Positions 37,463-51,194 of a stretch of DNA of 64,000 nt are shown here, piece by piece. Source of the stretch: Polytrichum commune. Its lineage: Eukaryota; Streptophyta; Polytrichopsida; Polytrichales; Polytrichaceae. The stretch is taken from the NCBI GenBank assembly GCA_950295325.1, contig OX485803.1, positions 38,391,554 through 38,455,553 of the forward strand, written 5' to 3'. The notes under the pieces were generated by a model. It was not told where the DNA came from. It saw only the letters and a list, made by a program, of their open reading frames with translations, and made no database searches. Position 1 is the stretch's first letter; each line of letters begins with the position of its first letter. A program made the position numbers and the translations under genes.

Positions 37463-40400
37463 CTACAGTTTTTTGTATTGCTCAATAAGTTTAGAAGCAT
37501 GTAACCGAGATGTTGGGTCCACAGTACAGCCAAGACTACGTAAGAAAGCAACCTGCATCCAAAAGCATGGAAATTGTAAGTAATATACATGAATTATCTT
37601 GGGCTCAAAGACGTACTGCACATGCGAGAGCGAATCAGGCATTCCAATGGATACATACCTGCTTTGGTGTGGCAGCTGCAGCACCCATGGATCGCTCACT
37701 ACTTTGTTGTTGAAAGTGCTCCTGTATACAGGGACGAATGGTATGAGAATTCATCAATAGCATTAATCAAAATCTTTTGCAGCTCACTTGTGTAGTGTCT
37801 ACCAAGCTGCAAGGGACCAAGATGAGATCGTCCATCCCATCAGAATCCATTTTAGATATATGCAGGTGCTAATAAGGCGCAGGGATCTGTTACCTATTCA
37901 AAGCTATATGCCTCAAGAAAAATCTTGTTTGTTGTACTACAAAACAATCCATCAAAAGTTCAGGCTCTTGAGAGATCTTGATCCCTTCCATTTCGGATGG
38001 CTCAGCTTAAACATGATTTAGGAAGTTTACCTGACGCTCTGCCTGCAGCAGTGCCCGTTCCTCAGACGGTAACTGTCCCCATCTGATTGCCTGCTTGAAA
38101 AATAAATACCAATTTCGAGTTTGAGTGATGACATACGCTGATTGCTGCAAATGCCCACATTTAAGAAGTATAGCATTGCAGTAGTGAAAGTCGATTACAA
38201 TAGGGTAAATGAAGCTTCCCACTTACATTCATAGCAAAAGCCATCGCTGCATCATCTTTCAAGCAGCATTTTAAGGCAATCAAAATATCCTGCCAAGTGG
38301 CCATGTAAGAATCAGCATAAATGCTGCTGGATGTCGTTTATAGTTTGGACCACACAAATTGCCAAATGTAGACCGACATCTAGCAAAACAAACAAATTTG
38401 CACACCCAGCTTTTGCAAAGACTCAGGATCCTTTGCAAAGAAAAGAAACCTGATACAAAAGCTGACCGAAGTCATCAGCATTCCAACAATATGAAAGGTT
38501 AACCAGGCTCAGCATACAAAGAAGGGACCGACCCTTCAGTAACAAGTACTTGAAAACTGGACAAGAGAATGTATTGCTGCATGGCTCTGCATAATGTATA
38601 GTGCAGGTATGGAGGACATGTGTAAAGCCTGTAGGTGGCCAAAGAAAGTGAAGGGCTTCATGATGAAGATAATCCTTTCCTTGTAGAGATAAGTGCATTC
38701 ATATATGAAGTAATGGCAGTTATTATCTCCAGCAAATTTATAAGCTTCCCTTCAATAATAGTGCAGTACCTTGTTTTTAGTATTTTTACTCCGAAGACGC
38801 TCATCTACTACAAATCCCACCTGCATGCCCAATCAACGAGACTCGGTTAGAATCTAGTACCTACTCTACAATATTGTTAGACTGCTGAAAGACAATTCAC
38901 CTATATTGTCACAAAATATCAGTGATTTTGCTACAAACTTCAAGGCCAAAATTATATGAAGCAAAATAGGATTTTTCATAGCCAAACTTTCCCACAAGAA
39001 TAATCATGTTCTGGTTAATCGAATGTGTAGGATCCCACTGCTTCCCTGGTGTGGTAGGCTTGTGTACCTTAGAGAGGAGGCGCTTGGGATCTTGAAAGGC
39101 AGGTTTCCTGGCCCAGCTGTTGAACAAGGCTGATATTGTTGACCTTGATTCCATGTTGAAGCTAAATATCAGGTGCCATCGCACTTGTCAATTAAATATG
39201 TTTTTAAGCACTTCACAAGTATATGAATGAACCCATAACTCTATTCAGCACTTCTATGATCAACCAAGCAGATTTCAACTGGAAAATGGTGAAAACGGAG
39301 ACATGTTGACATCATCTAGAAATAAGACTTCAAGAATTTGGAACTCACCCCTTCAAGAATGTGCTTGCAACTGCTCCATAGTCAACGTCTGCAGGTGCAT
39401 TGCTTTCCTGCTCATGACTACCTTCTAGAGGCTCTTTCTTTGCCTCCAGAAGACCAAGGTCTTCAGCTTCGAATGGACAGTGATCATCATTGAGGTCAAC
39501 CACGACATCAACATCACATTTGCTAATGTTCTGTTTAGAGGTATTCTTAGTGACAATGTTAGGAGACATGGTCATCTTCGAAGTATCACTGAGCACGCTC
39601 AGAGGAGGCCCCATCGAAGTATGTCCCTCAGGTTTGATTCCACAATCCTGCTTGGGGTCACCCTGCATAATTTTAAGCACACAGTAAGTATACCTTCGCA
39701 GTTGGTTACTTTGACATCAAGACCATCCTGTAAATACACCTCAACCTAGACTTTGAAAGATGGTCTTCTATTGATGTGGATGGAATTAAAAACTTCTTTT
39801 AAGTCTCAGTACTGTGACAAAATATCTAGAGCCCACGAGAACAATGCAGGCAAAATGAGTGATAAGAGCTTTGAGTGGGTCACTTGGAATGACTACGTTG
39901 AACACTGCGTACAAGAGCCATGAAGAGCCGATTGGCAATTCAGTTCACCTGGAAGAGCAGAAGGTGACGTGGGATCTCCTTCAAGAATCGAGAAGGCTGT
40001 AGGACCTGCACAAAAAGTTGGCCTTTTAGAGATTATGTGTTTTAGTCTTATTCTCAATGTCCAGATTCTTACACCAGGATAAGCGATTGAGTTGATATTT
40101 TAAAATGTCAAGACAAGAATGCTAGTCTCTGTCAAAATCTCAAAATCTGGAGCCTAATCTATGCATCTGGAGTAAATCTCGATGCATTTTCAATATTCAT
40201 TGACAACGCTCTCACCTGCCGTTGATTATCCACCACCACATAGCAGATATATAGCTTTTTCCGGGCACGAGTCATAGCTACATAGAAGAGACGCCTCTCC
40301 TCCTGCTCAGACAGGTAAAAACCACGTGCATCATTAAGGGAACAAGAAAGACTTCGTCCTGTATGCAAAAGGTGAGAACAAAACTGTGTCAAGTTGAGGT

Positions 40401-43400
40401 GTAAATTGAGGTGCATCTGACTCACAAGACAGGATCAAAAATTCTTGCAAACTATGTGTAAATCAAATTCTTGCAAACGATTTGTAAGTCAAATTCTTAA
40501 GCCAAACAAACAATCTTGCACTTCAAATGATCATGACCAAAATGTTAAGTTTTTTCAGAAAATACATAGTTTATGAGAAAATTGTTGATGTGAACGTACT
40601 TCAAGGGAGCACGCTACGTCAGCCACCTGACCTCTTGCCTCATTCAATAGTGGGGTCTCGGTATCATTTGCCTTATATCCAATTCAACAAGTGTTAGTGA
40701 TGCTGCACTTTTGCAGAAAATATAACAGCTGTGAATATGTTATACCTAATTGAAATTGCTATGAGAAATATACTTACTCGGAGGCTTTGTCCTATAGACA
40801 TTTGGATGATTTCTTGATAGGACGTTCTAGAAACTGATAAACAAGTAAAACAAATCATTTTTAAGAACAATGCCTATTCTGTAAGACTTATGAGGTCCAC
40901 ATGAATACACCACACATGATGTGGACTTAGCATTTGTATGACATGCAAGGGTATTGCATGACACCAGATGGAGAGATACCTTTATAATGTACACCATGTC
41001 CCATTCCAATCCTTTTGACTGCACCAATCGTGTTGCAGAAAGTAAGAACCACGTCAGAACATGCTCATTTGCAATACCGTAGCAAAAGAAATAAGCAAAT
41101 GTTCCAACGGCCTTTCAGGATCCAGCCTCAAAGTATTGCACCTAAGCACCTACAAATGTAGCTCTAGTATAAAGTTCTAACATAAGAAACTCAGCTCATG
41201 TTTAGAAGCTAGCCACAATCACCATTAGAGCTCATTAGTGACACGGTGAGTGTCTACAGTACCTGATGCATTGTTGTTAACGTGACTGAATTTTTATTAT
41301 CTTCCCTCCTCTTTTGAAAATTATCTGCCTCCCGGCTGACAAGGTGGTCCAAGAAGGCCTTAAGTACAGGTAGACACCCATCATCCTCTTGGGGTTGTTG
41401 TCCACATGAAAAATTTGACACGTCTCCATCAACTTCCGAGGAAGACTGGCAGACGTTGCTCAAGAAGTCGTTGACATCATCTAGAAAATACTCTAACATC
41501 TGCAAGTAGAGGACACATCTTCATCAGAATAGTGACAATTTAATCATCAAATCGTATACTTATACACACTTTAGCCAACACACAAACTTGAAGTTGGAGT
41601 GAGAAACAATAGAGAGGTTTGCACTGATGAAACAAGATCACCAGATGACCAATGACAATGATAGGCAGCGGTTGCACATGTTCAGTAGGATCTGTTTGGC
41701 ACCTGTTTGAATTATGGTCCTTACTGGAATTTATTTTTATAGCACTTAGGTGATTAATTCTAGTGAACCACTTAACTACATCATACAAACTCTCATGCCA
41801 TTCCGTATTAAATACCTAGAGATAATGATACATTAGTTCCATGTGGCACAAGGGCTACCTAGGGCACTTAACCTATTGTATATCACCATTATAAGGTATC
41901 AGGTAATTGTAAGCAAGACAAGGACTTACTGTTCGAGGGTCATCATCTTCGTTTAGCAGCTTTCCACCATCGTCATCTTTAACAGCACGAGAATCAAATA
42001 CGTGCCTCTGTATGCAATTTGTGGCCAATTCAGATCTATTTCAAGTTTTCTGTTAAATAGACAGCCACAGAAGGAGAGTGGAACTAAAGTGATATGAATT
42101 CCTAGGCATGAAAGGTGTTTAATAATTGAATTTAACGTCCTGAAATGAGCACCAATAAAATCTATAGAGGTAGGCTACTAAGTGCCTTTGAATTTCATCA
42201 TATTACCCAAGGGAGGTCTTCCTCCACCTAGAGTCATAATACCCAGAGCGACTAATTCAAAGAGATGGTCATCCTCGATTTTGACAAGGCACAGTGCATG
42301 CAGATCCTTTCAGCACTCCCAAGATTCCACAAAGCACAATTGGCTACAGCATGTGTCATGAAACCTCAAGTAGCTCAAAATATATGAAGGAGACAACCGA
42401 GGCATGAGGGGGAATAAGGGAACTTTATATTGAACTCAATCACTTAAACACCAACACACAAGTGAAAATTCAGACAAATGTGACAAAAGGGAACATACTT
42501 GAGGGAGCAAGTTAACAACTGCTGTGATCAATCCAGATAAAGAGCGTTCCTGCTCACACCACCAGGTCCCTAGATTGGTTTCCATGATACTAAATGAGCA
42601 CAAAAAATTACATTGCTAGGAGACGTCCATCAAAATCCAACATCACACATGCCAGCCCAAGCAGCTGTAGGTTATTGAACCTGGTACACGTTTGGAGCTG
42701 AAAATAAGAACTTTCTAATTTTAAAACAGCTTACCTTGTGTGCAATACGGTGAACCACATCAACAGAGGTGAGGACCCTTCTCCCAAGAGCAAGTTGCTT
42801 CCTGGCATGCAACAACACTTTATCATAGTTTGTTGCATGGAGCAGTACACAATTTGGGAAGATCAATAGAACAATGAATTTATAGAGGCCTATGTCTTTC
42901 CAGTGTGTATTTCAATGCTATTCGTCAGTCTTTGGAACAACAACTGTTGTGATAAAGGAATACTCGTTTTGTCAAGAATGGAAAATTCTAACATCTGGAG
43001 ATGCTGAGGTTAAGTGATTGATTATCTTAGGGCTTTGATACGTCTACAATAGGGTTTTGGGGTCAAGTGATAAAACCAGAAAAAATTGGTATTGACCTGT
43101 TGAAGGTGCCAGAAATCTTTGCAGTAAATATTGTCTGTGCAGCTTTGTGAAGACTACACTTGCTTCCCTTAGCAACTTTATCTACGTAATCCACAACCTG
43201 CAAGAACAACAACTTAGAGCACATTGTCTTCAAACCCAAAGTACAACTCCAAGCAGATCCAGACCTCTGCCAACTTGAAGGCCTAGCCTAATCTGCACAC
43301 TGAGCTGCGAATCAATTCAATCTTGAGATTTACCACTGCAAGTTTAAAATATGTGCTGGGTTTGAAGAGAAGTGACTTAGAACAAGCCATGTTGTGAAAC

Positions 43401-46400
43401 ACTAACCCTTTTGGTTTCAGATTTGTCTCCTGAATATAGTGCCTTAAGCACTCGTCGCCAATAAATGTCAGTGTTGCCTGGGAGGATAGTCCATAGGATT
43501 GACGTCACAATCTTTATGACCTGCACACAGTTATATTATCCCAACATGCAGTGCAAAAGGGAAACACAAGATTTCGTAACCTGGATTTACCCAACAAATT
43601 ATGTCCCAGGCCAAGGAAATCTGGAACAAATACCTTTTTACGATAAAAGGCAACCCCGTGCACATTGAATGGAACCTTGCGTGACCGAAACGCTGCTTGA
43701 AACATCTTTCCAGTTACCTATTCACTAATACACTGCCTTATTAGTATGGTAGTAAGCTGCACCTGAGCATGTACAAATAGGGAAAGTGCAAAAACAAGGA
43801 AACACCACAGAACAGTTACAAATTTGTCAAAGTACTTACCTGCCGGCGGTATAATACAGCGATATTACCAAATTGAGGACTTAGTGAACCCTGGCCAGAA
43901 CTATTCATGAGAATGTTGTCCACAACAAACGCACACTGTGCTGCTTCTGTTCGGCACTCCATCACCACAATCTACTTGCAGCACATGAGCTAAGGGTAGT
44001 TGGAAGCAGGCTTAGCAGATCTTTGTATAAAGCTGCTGACAAAGTAATCGAAGAGAAGATAAGAGAAGTGATAAGTTCACTCTCCCCCCCAATCATTAAA
44101 CCCATTGAATCTGTCGGATGTACTGAACTTTGAAAACTAACTGTTCAGAGCAAACTTGAGTTGACAGCTTGAAACCAGAATCTGCAAAAGGATACTTTAT
44201 CGCCAACAGCATTATCTGTGTGGGCTTGCTTCTCTTGACAACGTTTCTGGTTGTGCTGAATCAGTGCAGTGGCAGCTTCGACAATACAGCGTGTCGACCT
44301 GTAATTTTGATGAAGTCTTACCTAGTTACATGAACCATACAAGGTATCCTGACTTTGAGAAAACTTAGAGGTACAGAACACAAAATTCTTTATTACAGTA
44401 TTAAAACGAAGATATAGTCAGAATAGAGCCATCAAAAATCAAAAGCAGTACCATTTGTGTACACGGTGCTCAAATATTATAAATTATGAAATACAAAAAC
44501 ACAAGAATAACCCTGCATCACAGGTGAGGGATGTCTGGAGCAGGGATTGTCATGTACCTCTTTGAGGAGAGGAAAGTCACGCCGAAAATAATCAAATCCT
44601 GAAGCATTTGCTCCGTTGAAACTGAAAATGGACTGCAGACGGTATTCAAAAAGTACATATAAGTTGCCACATCAATGAGCCGATCATAAAAACGGAATTA
44701 CTAGAAGACAGTTCGACGATCTCACCTTCTAGTCAGCTGAACTACGGGTTCAAATGATTAAAAGTATAAGTCTAAAAGCATAATCACAGCTGCAAGTCAT
44801 CAACCACTTGCAATAGCCTTGGAGTTGGTTATCCAACCTGGTCATCATCACCAACAATAGTGACACGGTTGTGTGATGCAAGAAGCCGAAGAAATCTGTA
44901 TTGCATCACGCTTGTGTCCTGGAACTCATCAACCAGCATGCAAGTCCATTTTTTCTGACAATCATCCAACACTGCCCCTTCAACTTCAGAATTGAACTTA
45001 TGAGCAGTTTGAATTGACCATCCTTTGCACTGCTCTTTTTAGTATTGTAGCAAAGACGTCGTGACAACAGACAATTGAGTATATAAGGTCACTAGATTGG
45101 AAAGTGAGGTCATTGTGTTAGAGAATCTCAGACTCAAAGGAAGTCCTAGATGTTTGCATGAAGTAAATACAAAACTCATTGTTCTACCTGTTCTATGTCA
45201 TGAAGAAGTAAAGTAAACTCAAAGCAATTCTTTGATGGACATGGTAGAATAATTACATAGCAATAATGTCTCAATGAGGCAGTATTTTCAGGCAGCTACT
45301 AAGACATATTGCAGGACAATGCGAACTTATCATCATTGTATCTGATGATGATGTACCTTCAGGATTTTTCTCAAGCAGACGGACAGCAAAAGTGATGAAA
45401 TCATGGTAATCAAGGGCATCACAAGCTGCCAGGGTTCCCTCATAATGCCTCAGAACTGCAGCCTGTAAAAAGCAGAAGTTAGTAGAAACATATTTCATAA
45501 AGTGTATTATTGAGAGAGACTGACTTTGATGACTCTCTGAATTGAGAGATAAGAATGCACGAAGCCAGTGTAACACATCGAAGCCCAGGAAAATAAACAG
45601 CATTCCACTCACCCCAAGTGTATTTCCCATATTCTGGTAGTCCATGGAAGTCATTCCAGCAGCTTTAGCCTGCAAAATATTAAAGATTTAGGAATAGTAC
45701 GTTCATGTTGTACCCCTTTGTACATGGAACCTGGAATGATGGACTTAGCTGAAGGGACCTGAGATCGTCGACTTCTGCACTAAGGATAGACTAGATCATT
45801 GTTAGGTGTAAAGTTTAGGCTGAAAGCAAGAGGGTGTTACAATCCTAATTTAGAAGCACTATGCTGAGAGCAACGAAGGTTCTTCCCTTCTGCTGGAACT
45901 GAAGAAAACAAGAGTGCGCAGTTTCTTGCGAATTGCATTCCGCACTTATGATGTACAAACAGCCGTAACATCATGTAATTTAGTTAGATGACGCTTATGA
46001 TGACCTGATGGATCTCATCAAGGTCTGATGGGCCTCGTCACAGGCATGCAGAGCTCATAATGTTTCATAGCATTCAGTACCAGTTTCTATCTTACTCCAA
46101 CTGGATAACATGATTAAAGGAAATTTGCATGTTCATATGTGCTTTGCAATCCACAAGAGACACTAGGGACAGAGAGTGCACGACATGGACTCAGGACATC
46201 TTAGCTTACTTGAGTGACAAACTGTTGCCATTTCTTGCCCTTGTCTTTCCACATAGCAGGACTCAAAGTGTTCTCTTTACCAATTGTTTTCAGGTCCGAA
46301 GACTCATCCGCAGCCACATTTCCCTGAACAGTTGCGACTTCCTGCATTGCTAGTCGGGTGGCTTCAAATACAGCCTTTCTTTGCTGCCCGTGTCCATAAA

Positions 46401-49022
46401 CGAGGAACTCTGCAGAACGTCCCAACCTGCCACGTTATCGATATAAAACTGTCAGGCAGAGATCATCACCTAGAAATCTTGTGTCTTGATTTGCAAATAT
46501 TTTTCAATCAGTACATCTATGAAGATGTGAAGATAGTTTTTAGTTCTAAGATCAGATAGACACATACTATCATCTTCTTTTACGTGCAATCAGATTTAAT
46601 ACCCTAGCTGTTGGTATGCTCACTTGTCCGCGTGTGCCCTGCACAACTGTAGACAGAAGGAGTGGAATGTAGAGATCGAGAGCTCCTTTGCCACGATTTT
46701 TCCTGTGGCTACCCCCACACGTTGTCTCATCTCTGTTGCCGCAGCAGTTGTGAAGGTCATGGCCAGGATATTCTTTGCTTCCACTCCCTGCCAGAAAATC
46801 CCAAGTGTATGTACACAAATTGACATTCTCATTTTTGACAATTATGTTGAGCACTTGCAATAGATGACACACTGATGCATAAGCTCAAGACTTACAGCAC
46901 CAATGGGTAGACCCATCTCGGACATTTCGCCGTACCTCCCTCAGAAGCGTCAGCAGTCTTGCAACCATGGTCGAGGTCTGCAACGCCAGTCTAAAACAAG
47001 TCAGCAACTTGTAGACCATGAAAATTATTTACACAAAAAAAAGGGTCCAACCCAGAATAACACGAACATGAACATGAATTCGTCTGGAAGCTCAATGTGA
47101 AAAGCAAATGCACCTTCCCACTGCCAGGCCCAGCTAATATGAGCAGAGGCTTGAAGGTATCACTAAGAGCGGCCTCCCTTTGAGACTCGTTCAACTTCCT
47201 TAAATGCTCCGGGAGATCTGTATCACATGCACCTCTGTTGCTTGTTGATGGAGCAATCAAAGGTTGAGTGACTGTGACATCACTGCAGCCAGAATTTGCC
47301 CGACTTGGATTGGGTTCAGTTGCCGGATACGCTGCAGATATGGGTTCGGTTGTAGTAGCAGAGTCTAGGTGTAAACATTCTGTATCTTCGCTTACAGTTG
47401 CTTGTTCAGCTGATATTGGTTTTTCTGTGATTGAAGATGCGACACATTCAATGGGTAGTCTGCAAGGAAACGCATTCGTAACATGTGAAACCGCTGTGGA
47501 TTGCTTTGCAGGCTGCTCTCCTGTTGTTTTTGTTGTTGACAACCCAAGGGACTCAGTTTTTATAACATCCTTTTGCAGCGAAACCAAACCGCGAGATGGA
47601 GAAAAAGAATCCGTGGTGTCCAAACGTGATGCAATTCTAAATGGGGAATCACTGATTTCTTGGTATGCATTTGATGGCTTTTTCGGTTGTTTGTTGCAGA
47701 AATCATCGAGTTCACGCAGCAACTGGCTGTCCAAAACCTCACAAATGTCATCCTGGAGAGTTACCACTGAATCCTGAGTCCTAATTTGTTGCTGCCTGGA
47801 TTCACTTCCGAGTGGGTTTTTCAGTAGCGATGTTTCCGTATTCATGTCATGGGTATCAGCGCATTGACCTTCAGCATTTTTATTACACAACTTGATGGAA
47901 CTTGTTGGAGTCTTGCATGAATGTGTCTCACCACATTCAGGAGGTCTATTTGGAACTTGAATATTTCCTGACAATTCTCCAAGGGGCGTTCGCTCTCTGT
48001 GATTATGCAAAGATGGAGTACACATCCTCTTAGCTGGAGAAGCATCCCTGAATGCAAATGTCGGATGTTAAGTAAGACAATGATCTCCACGAAAGGATCA
48101 GTGTGCACAACAAGAGAATGTCCACCACAGGACTTCAAAGCAGTGCATAAATTCGGTGAACATATCTTTTAAGATGTACGCCTCCAAATCCAGAGCTCAA
48201 TTATCACCAAAAAACATGGTGGAACACAAGAGCAACAAAGCTTTATGAGTCCTCATCCTTGATGAAGTGTGGAATAGCTAACTATGAGAACCAAAGTATT
48301 CGCACATCCTTCAATCCAATAAATTTTATTACCACCCTTATATTCTATACTCGGTAGCAAAGATAAAACACAAGTGCGGTGATTGTCTAGGCATTAACAG
48401 GAAGAAAGGCGAATGACAATAATATGGAGACAATGTGGAGTTTTTTCGTTTTTAATGCACGAAGTGTTGGTTGGTATACACCTAATACGATTACATTGAC
48501 CGAATGCGCGAACGAGAGAAACAGAGCAACCAGAAGGCCCACAAGGTTGCGGATAGCGAAATTCTTTTCGGCATTGTCAGGAAGAAAGGAGAAAGAAGCT
48601 CTACAAGCAGGCGCAAAAGAAGAGGATGATAATAATATTAAGAAGAAGAAGAAGAAGAAGAAGAAGACACGTGAACTTCCTCCCAACCTTGAAACCTACA
48701 AATTCCACAATGTGAAGACATGCGCTTAATAAAAATTAGAATTAAGTGGATTGGTTTTGATAATTGGCGCCTATGCACCAAATACGATAATATTGACGAA
48801 ATAGAATGCGTGAAAGAGAGAGAGACAGAGAGCAGACCTGAAGGCCATGGCAGAGTGAGGAGCCATCCTTCCATCAGGCAACAATATTTTGGCCGGACTT
48901 CCATCCTCTTGAGGCAACAGGTGTGGACGCTTTCGTGCTTGAATGGCTTTGGCCGCTCGGTAGTTGTCTGTGATTCTCTGTTGCTGCTGCGCAGTCAGCT
49001 TCGACTTCGGCTCTGTCGACAT
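37463..49022 (-). CDS. SRS2: SRS2-like UvrD-family DNA helicase, complete, 29 exons
   Basis: Superfamily 1A 3'-5' DNA helicase; the yeast relative Srs2 strips Rad51 filaments to limit recombination, and plants have one such nuclear gene. Exons (minus): 49022-48838, 48047-47114, 46977-46936, 46787-46624, 46426-46210, 45669-45613, 45462-45357, 44971-44838, 44632-44558, 44321-44196, 43971-43840, 43717-43634, 43520-43407, 43197-43097, 42801-42735, 42549-42499, 42007-41930, 41499-41263, 41018-40980, 40671-40600, 40302-40216, 40005-39949, 39662-39349, 39161-39068, 38820-38770, 38289-38227, 38090-38031, 37721-37659, 37552-37463. These sum to 3894 nt (1297 residues), no stop, all GT-AG. Motifs: I AGPGSGK (ends 373), Ia [13 protein letters not shown] (~396), [11 protein letters not shown] (~581-589), [16 protein letters not shown] (609-621), [10 protein letters not shown] (~641), [13 protein letters not shown] (~964-975), [13 protein letters not shown] (~1012), then PSRFLKEIP (~1038). 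The long N-terminal ~300 residues before the core are low-conservation. The C-terminus [19 protein letters not shown] is a plant-family signature. The first ATG was chosen because upstream sequence is a separate short frame. Exons 8 and 16 have alternative acceptors; I chose those matching the family. Confidence 0.95.
48466..48850 (-). repeat. diverged duplication across exon 1 donor, with (AAG)n
   Basis: The segment around the exon 1 splice donor (about 48765-48850: GCACCAAATACGATAATATT ... GAAGGCC) recurs diverged at about 48466-48545 inside intron 1 (ACACCTAATACGATTACATT ... GAAGGCC). Between them is an (AAG)n microsatellite at 48640-48667. The copy in the intron could act as a cryptic donor region. 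Confidence 0.55.
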
Positions 49023-49069
49023 TTTCACTTCTTCACGGCATGGCTATCAACATCACAAACAATGCAGGA

Positions 49070-49126
49070 CTACGAGATCGCAAATTCCAATTCCAGCGTC
49101 TCCGCATAGACACGCTCAATCGCCAT
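49070..49126 (-). promoter_or_regulatory. candidate upstream ORF in the helicase leader
   Basis: An 18-codon frame (starts MAIERVYAETLELEF) ends with TAG 47 bases before the helicase ATG. If it lies in the mature leader it could lower translation of the main frame. An AG acceptor-like GATTGCAG sits just upstream (about 49140), hinting at a 5' UTR intron. The transcript start is unknown. Confidence 0.35.
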
Positions 49127-49427
49127 CTTGCGAGTTCCCTGCAATCAACACGTGAATCGGAACTTGAACAGAAAAATATAGATATCTATTTGAGAACCTG
49201 AAGTGGAACTTGAATAGAAAAAAATTGTTGATTTATAAGTTATGTTCATCTGGTCCACAACGGAGGAGTGAGGAGGCGGAGGAATTTGGAGATGGGATGA
49301 AGAGGAGAACTTGTGCAGCCTTGGAGACTCGAGGCAACAGACGAGGAACAAAGCTTCACCATGAAGCTACAATTCAAAGCCAAAATGGCGGGTAATGAGG
49401 AATGTAAGGAAGGGTGGGTTTACACTA

Positions 49428-49692
49428 AAAGGGCCACTTCACACATGAGCCAAGAGCCTTGACCTTGTAATGGTGAGGACCCTTGACTCTCATCCAAAAG
49501 CTGGACCATGGGTGTTGGGAAAGCCCTTTTATGTAGTCTTGGGCCCTCAAGCATAGTGTGAAGTGAAAATGAACCATGTTGCGGGACAGTCTCCGCCTTG
49601 TGAACTTGGACGGTCTCCGCCTTTTCGACCAATGAGAGCTCTTACATTGCCATGGTCAAGGGCCTTCATCCTTGTGTGTGAAGTGGCCCTAA
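49428..49692. mobile_element. PIF/Harbinger-like MITE upstream of the helicase
   Basis: The element is 49431-49689 (259 bp) with near-perfect inverted ends GGGCCACTTCACACA. TAA follows on the right; the left flank reads AAA, a one-base difference. It shares its end with the 14.8-kb copy and lies about 400 bp upstream of the helicase ATG, in the likely promoter region. Confidence 0.8.
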
Positions 49693-51011
49693 GGCTCCAA
49701 GACTAAAGGAACAAGTTAGAGTTATTTGTAAAGTAAAGCACATGAAACCATGCATTTAGTCCCAAACCCTGAGTTTATGAGAATTACCACAAAGTCATCC
49801 AAGTTTTCTTAGTGCTGAAATTATCATACACAAAGAGTAGTGTCAGATTATTGAAACTAAGCTTTCTAGCTTGTTCTACTAGCATGGGTCGTCCTAATTA
49901 GCTTTACATAAGCCGATTTGGGATTTAAGACAGCGAGTCCCATGCGCATACACAATTTCAAATCCTACGATTCCCTCGGAAGAGGAGGTCTCAAAAGTTT
50001 CATCCAGCTTTCAAATTAGGCTCCAATGTACGACACGCTAAACGGGCTCTTCTCAAAGAAGGATGAAACCCATGGTATCGTCCCTTTTTGAGGGACTTTA
50101 CAAATAACTCTATTGGTTTCGTACTTTTGATTTTAAGCATATAACATTGAGGGCTCAAGTGTTCTTAAGAATGATGTGGGTGAACAAAAGTTAAATTGAC
50201 CAAAATTATTGTGGTATGACAAAACAATAGCAGGCCACGTATTAGGTGTAGAAGGTGTAAGATATACTTGTAGGGTAAAAAGTACACTTCTTATGAACAC
50301 TTTCTAGATTTTGACACATGTAGAGGTTTGATAATCAATATTCTTCTTGATTAAAAAGGGCAAGTACATCAACAAATCCAAATGAAAGAACATGAGAATC
50401 AAGGTGAATATCTTATGTATTTTTTAAGCAAAAGTCACATTTGATCTCTAATAGGTTAGAAGCATCATGACAACTTTGCAAATTGCATGTTGCATTGGTC
50501 TATAGAGTCTGACCCTCAAGATTAGGTACATTCATCTATATTCTTCCAAATAGGCACTAAAGAAGGAGTTATTTATTAGGAGCTCATTGAAAGATGGATG
50601 AAACTTGTAGGACCTCATTTATTCAAAGCCGAAAACTTGGAGAGTGGTCATTTTGTCCCTTGAACTCAGGTCTCAGTGCTCTCAATGTAGGTATGTTGCC
50701 CTATTTTTGCAGGCTACATCTTGAGCAATTTTTTTCTATTCATGTCCATTGGCGTTTGGCATGGCATATTTTCCACATAGAGGAATGTGAACAAAAATTT
50801 GCCCTAATTTTTTTGAATTTCATTTATCATTCTTAATTGGTTATGAATTTTTAAAAGATTGTGTTAGAGTGTTCTATGATAGATTTTAAAAGGTCTCATT
50901 CTAGAATTGAACAACTCCTATCATAAAAGCAAATCTTGTTTACTTATTACATGTAAGTTTACCTTTACACACTCATCATATGTCTTGGAACCGACACCTA
51001 ATGAGCTAATT
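49693..51011. other. intergenic DNA, no gene seen
   Basis: No gene or clear repeat recognised apart from unsupported short ORFs (50594-50836). Confidence 0.45.
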
Positions 51012-51060
51012 AAGGTAGAGAGTGCTTAAACCAACACTTTTTGAGAGTGTTGGTTTAAGG
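51012..51060. repeat. joined termini of the AAGGTAGAGG family
   Basis: AAGGTAGAGAGTGCTTAAACC is followed within 20 bases by AGTGTTGGTTTAAGG, the second terminus. The body is missing. It looks like an internally deleted copy of the elements at 2211 and 61716. Confidence 0.55.
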
Positions 51061-51099
51061 TAGAGTCCTTTGAGAGCATGGAAGTTGAGACTTACCACT

Positions 51100-51143
51100 T
51101 CACACAAGTCCCAAGTCCTAAGTCCCAAGTCTTAAGTCCCAAG
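51100..51143. repeat. short AAGTCCC tandem array
   Basis: AAGTCCCAAGTCCTAAGTCC and similar units repeat about five times. Confidence 0.7.
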
Positions 51144-51194
51144 TATGACATGAATGCCCACATATATGGCAACACTTTTTGGAGGCGAGGCTCG

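Noticed and set aside
42600-42735. Exon 16 starting at the more upstream acceptor (TTTAG) before [12 protein letters not shown]
   Set aside because: It breaks the reading phase from exon 15; the GAGCAG acceptor at 42549 keeps phase and matches the family's ERSLS segment.
47268-47777. 169-codon plus-strand frame
   Set aside because: Opposite strand of helicase exon 2, an antisense by-product.
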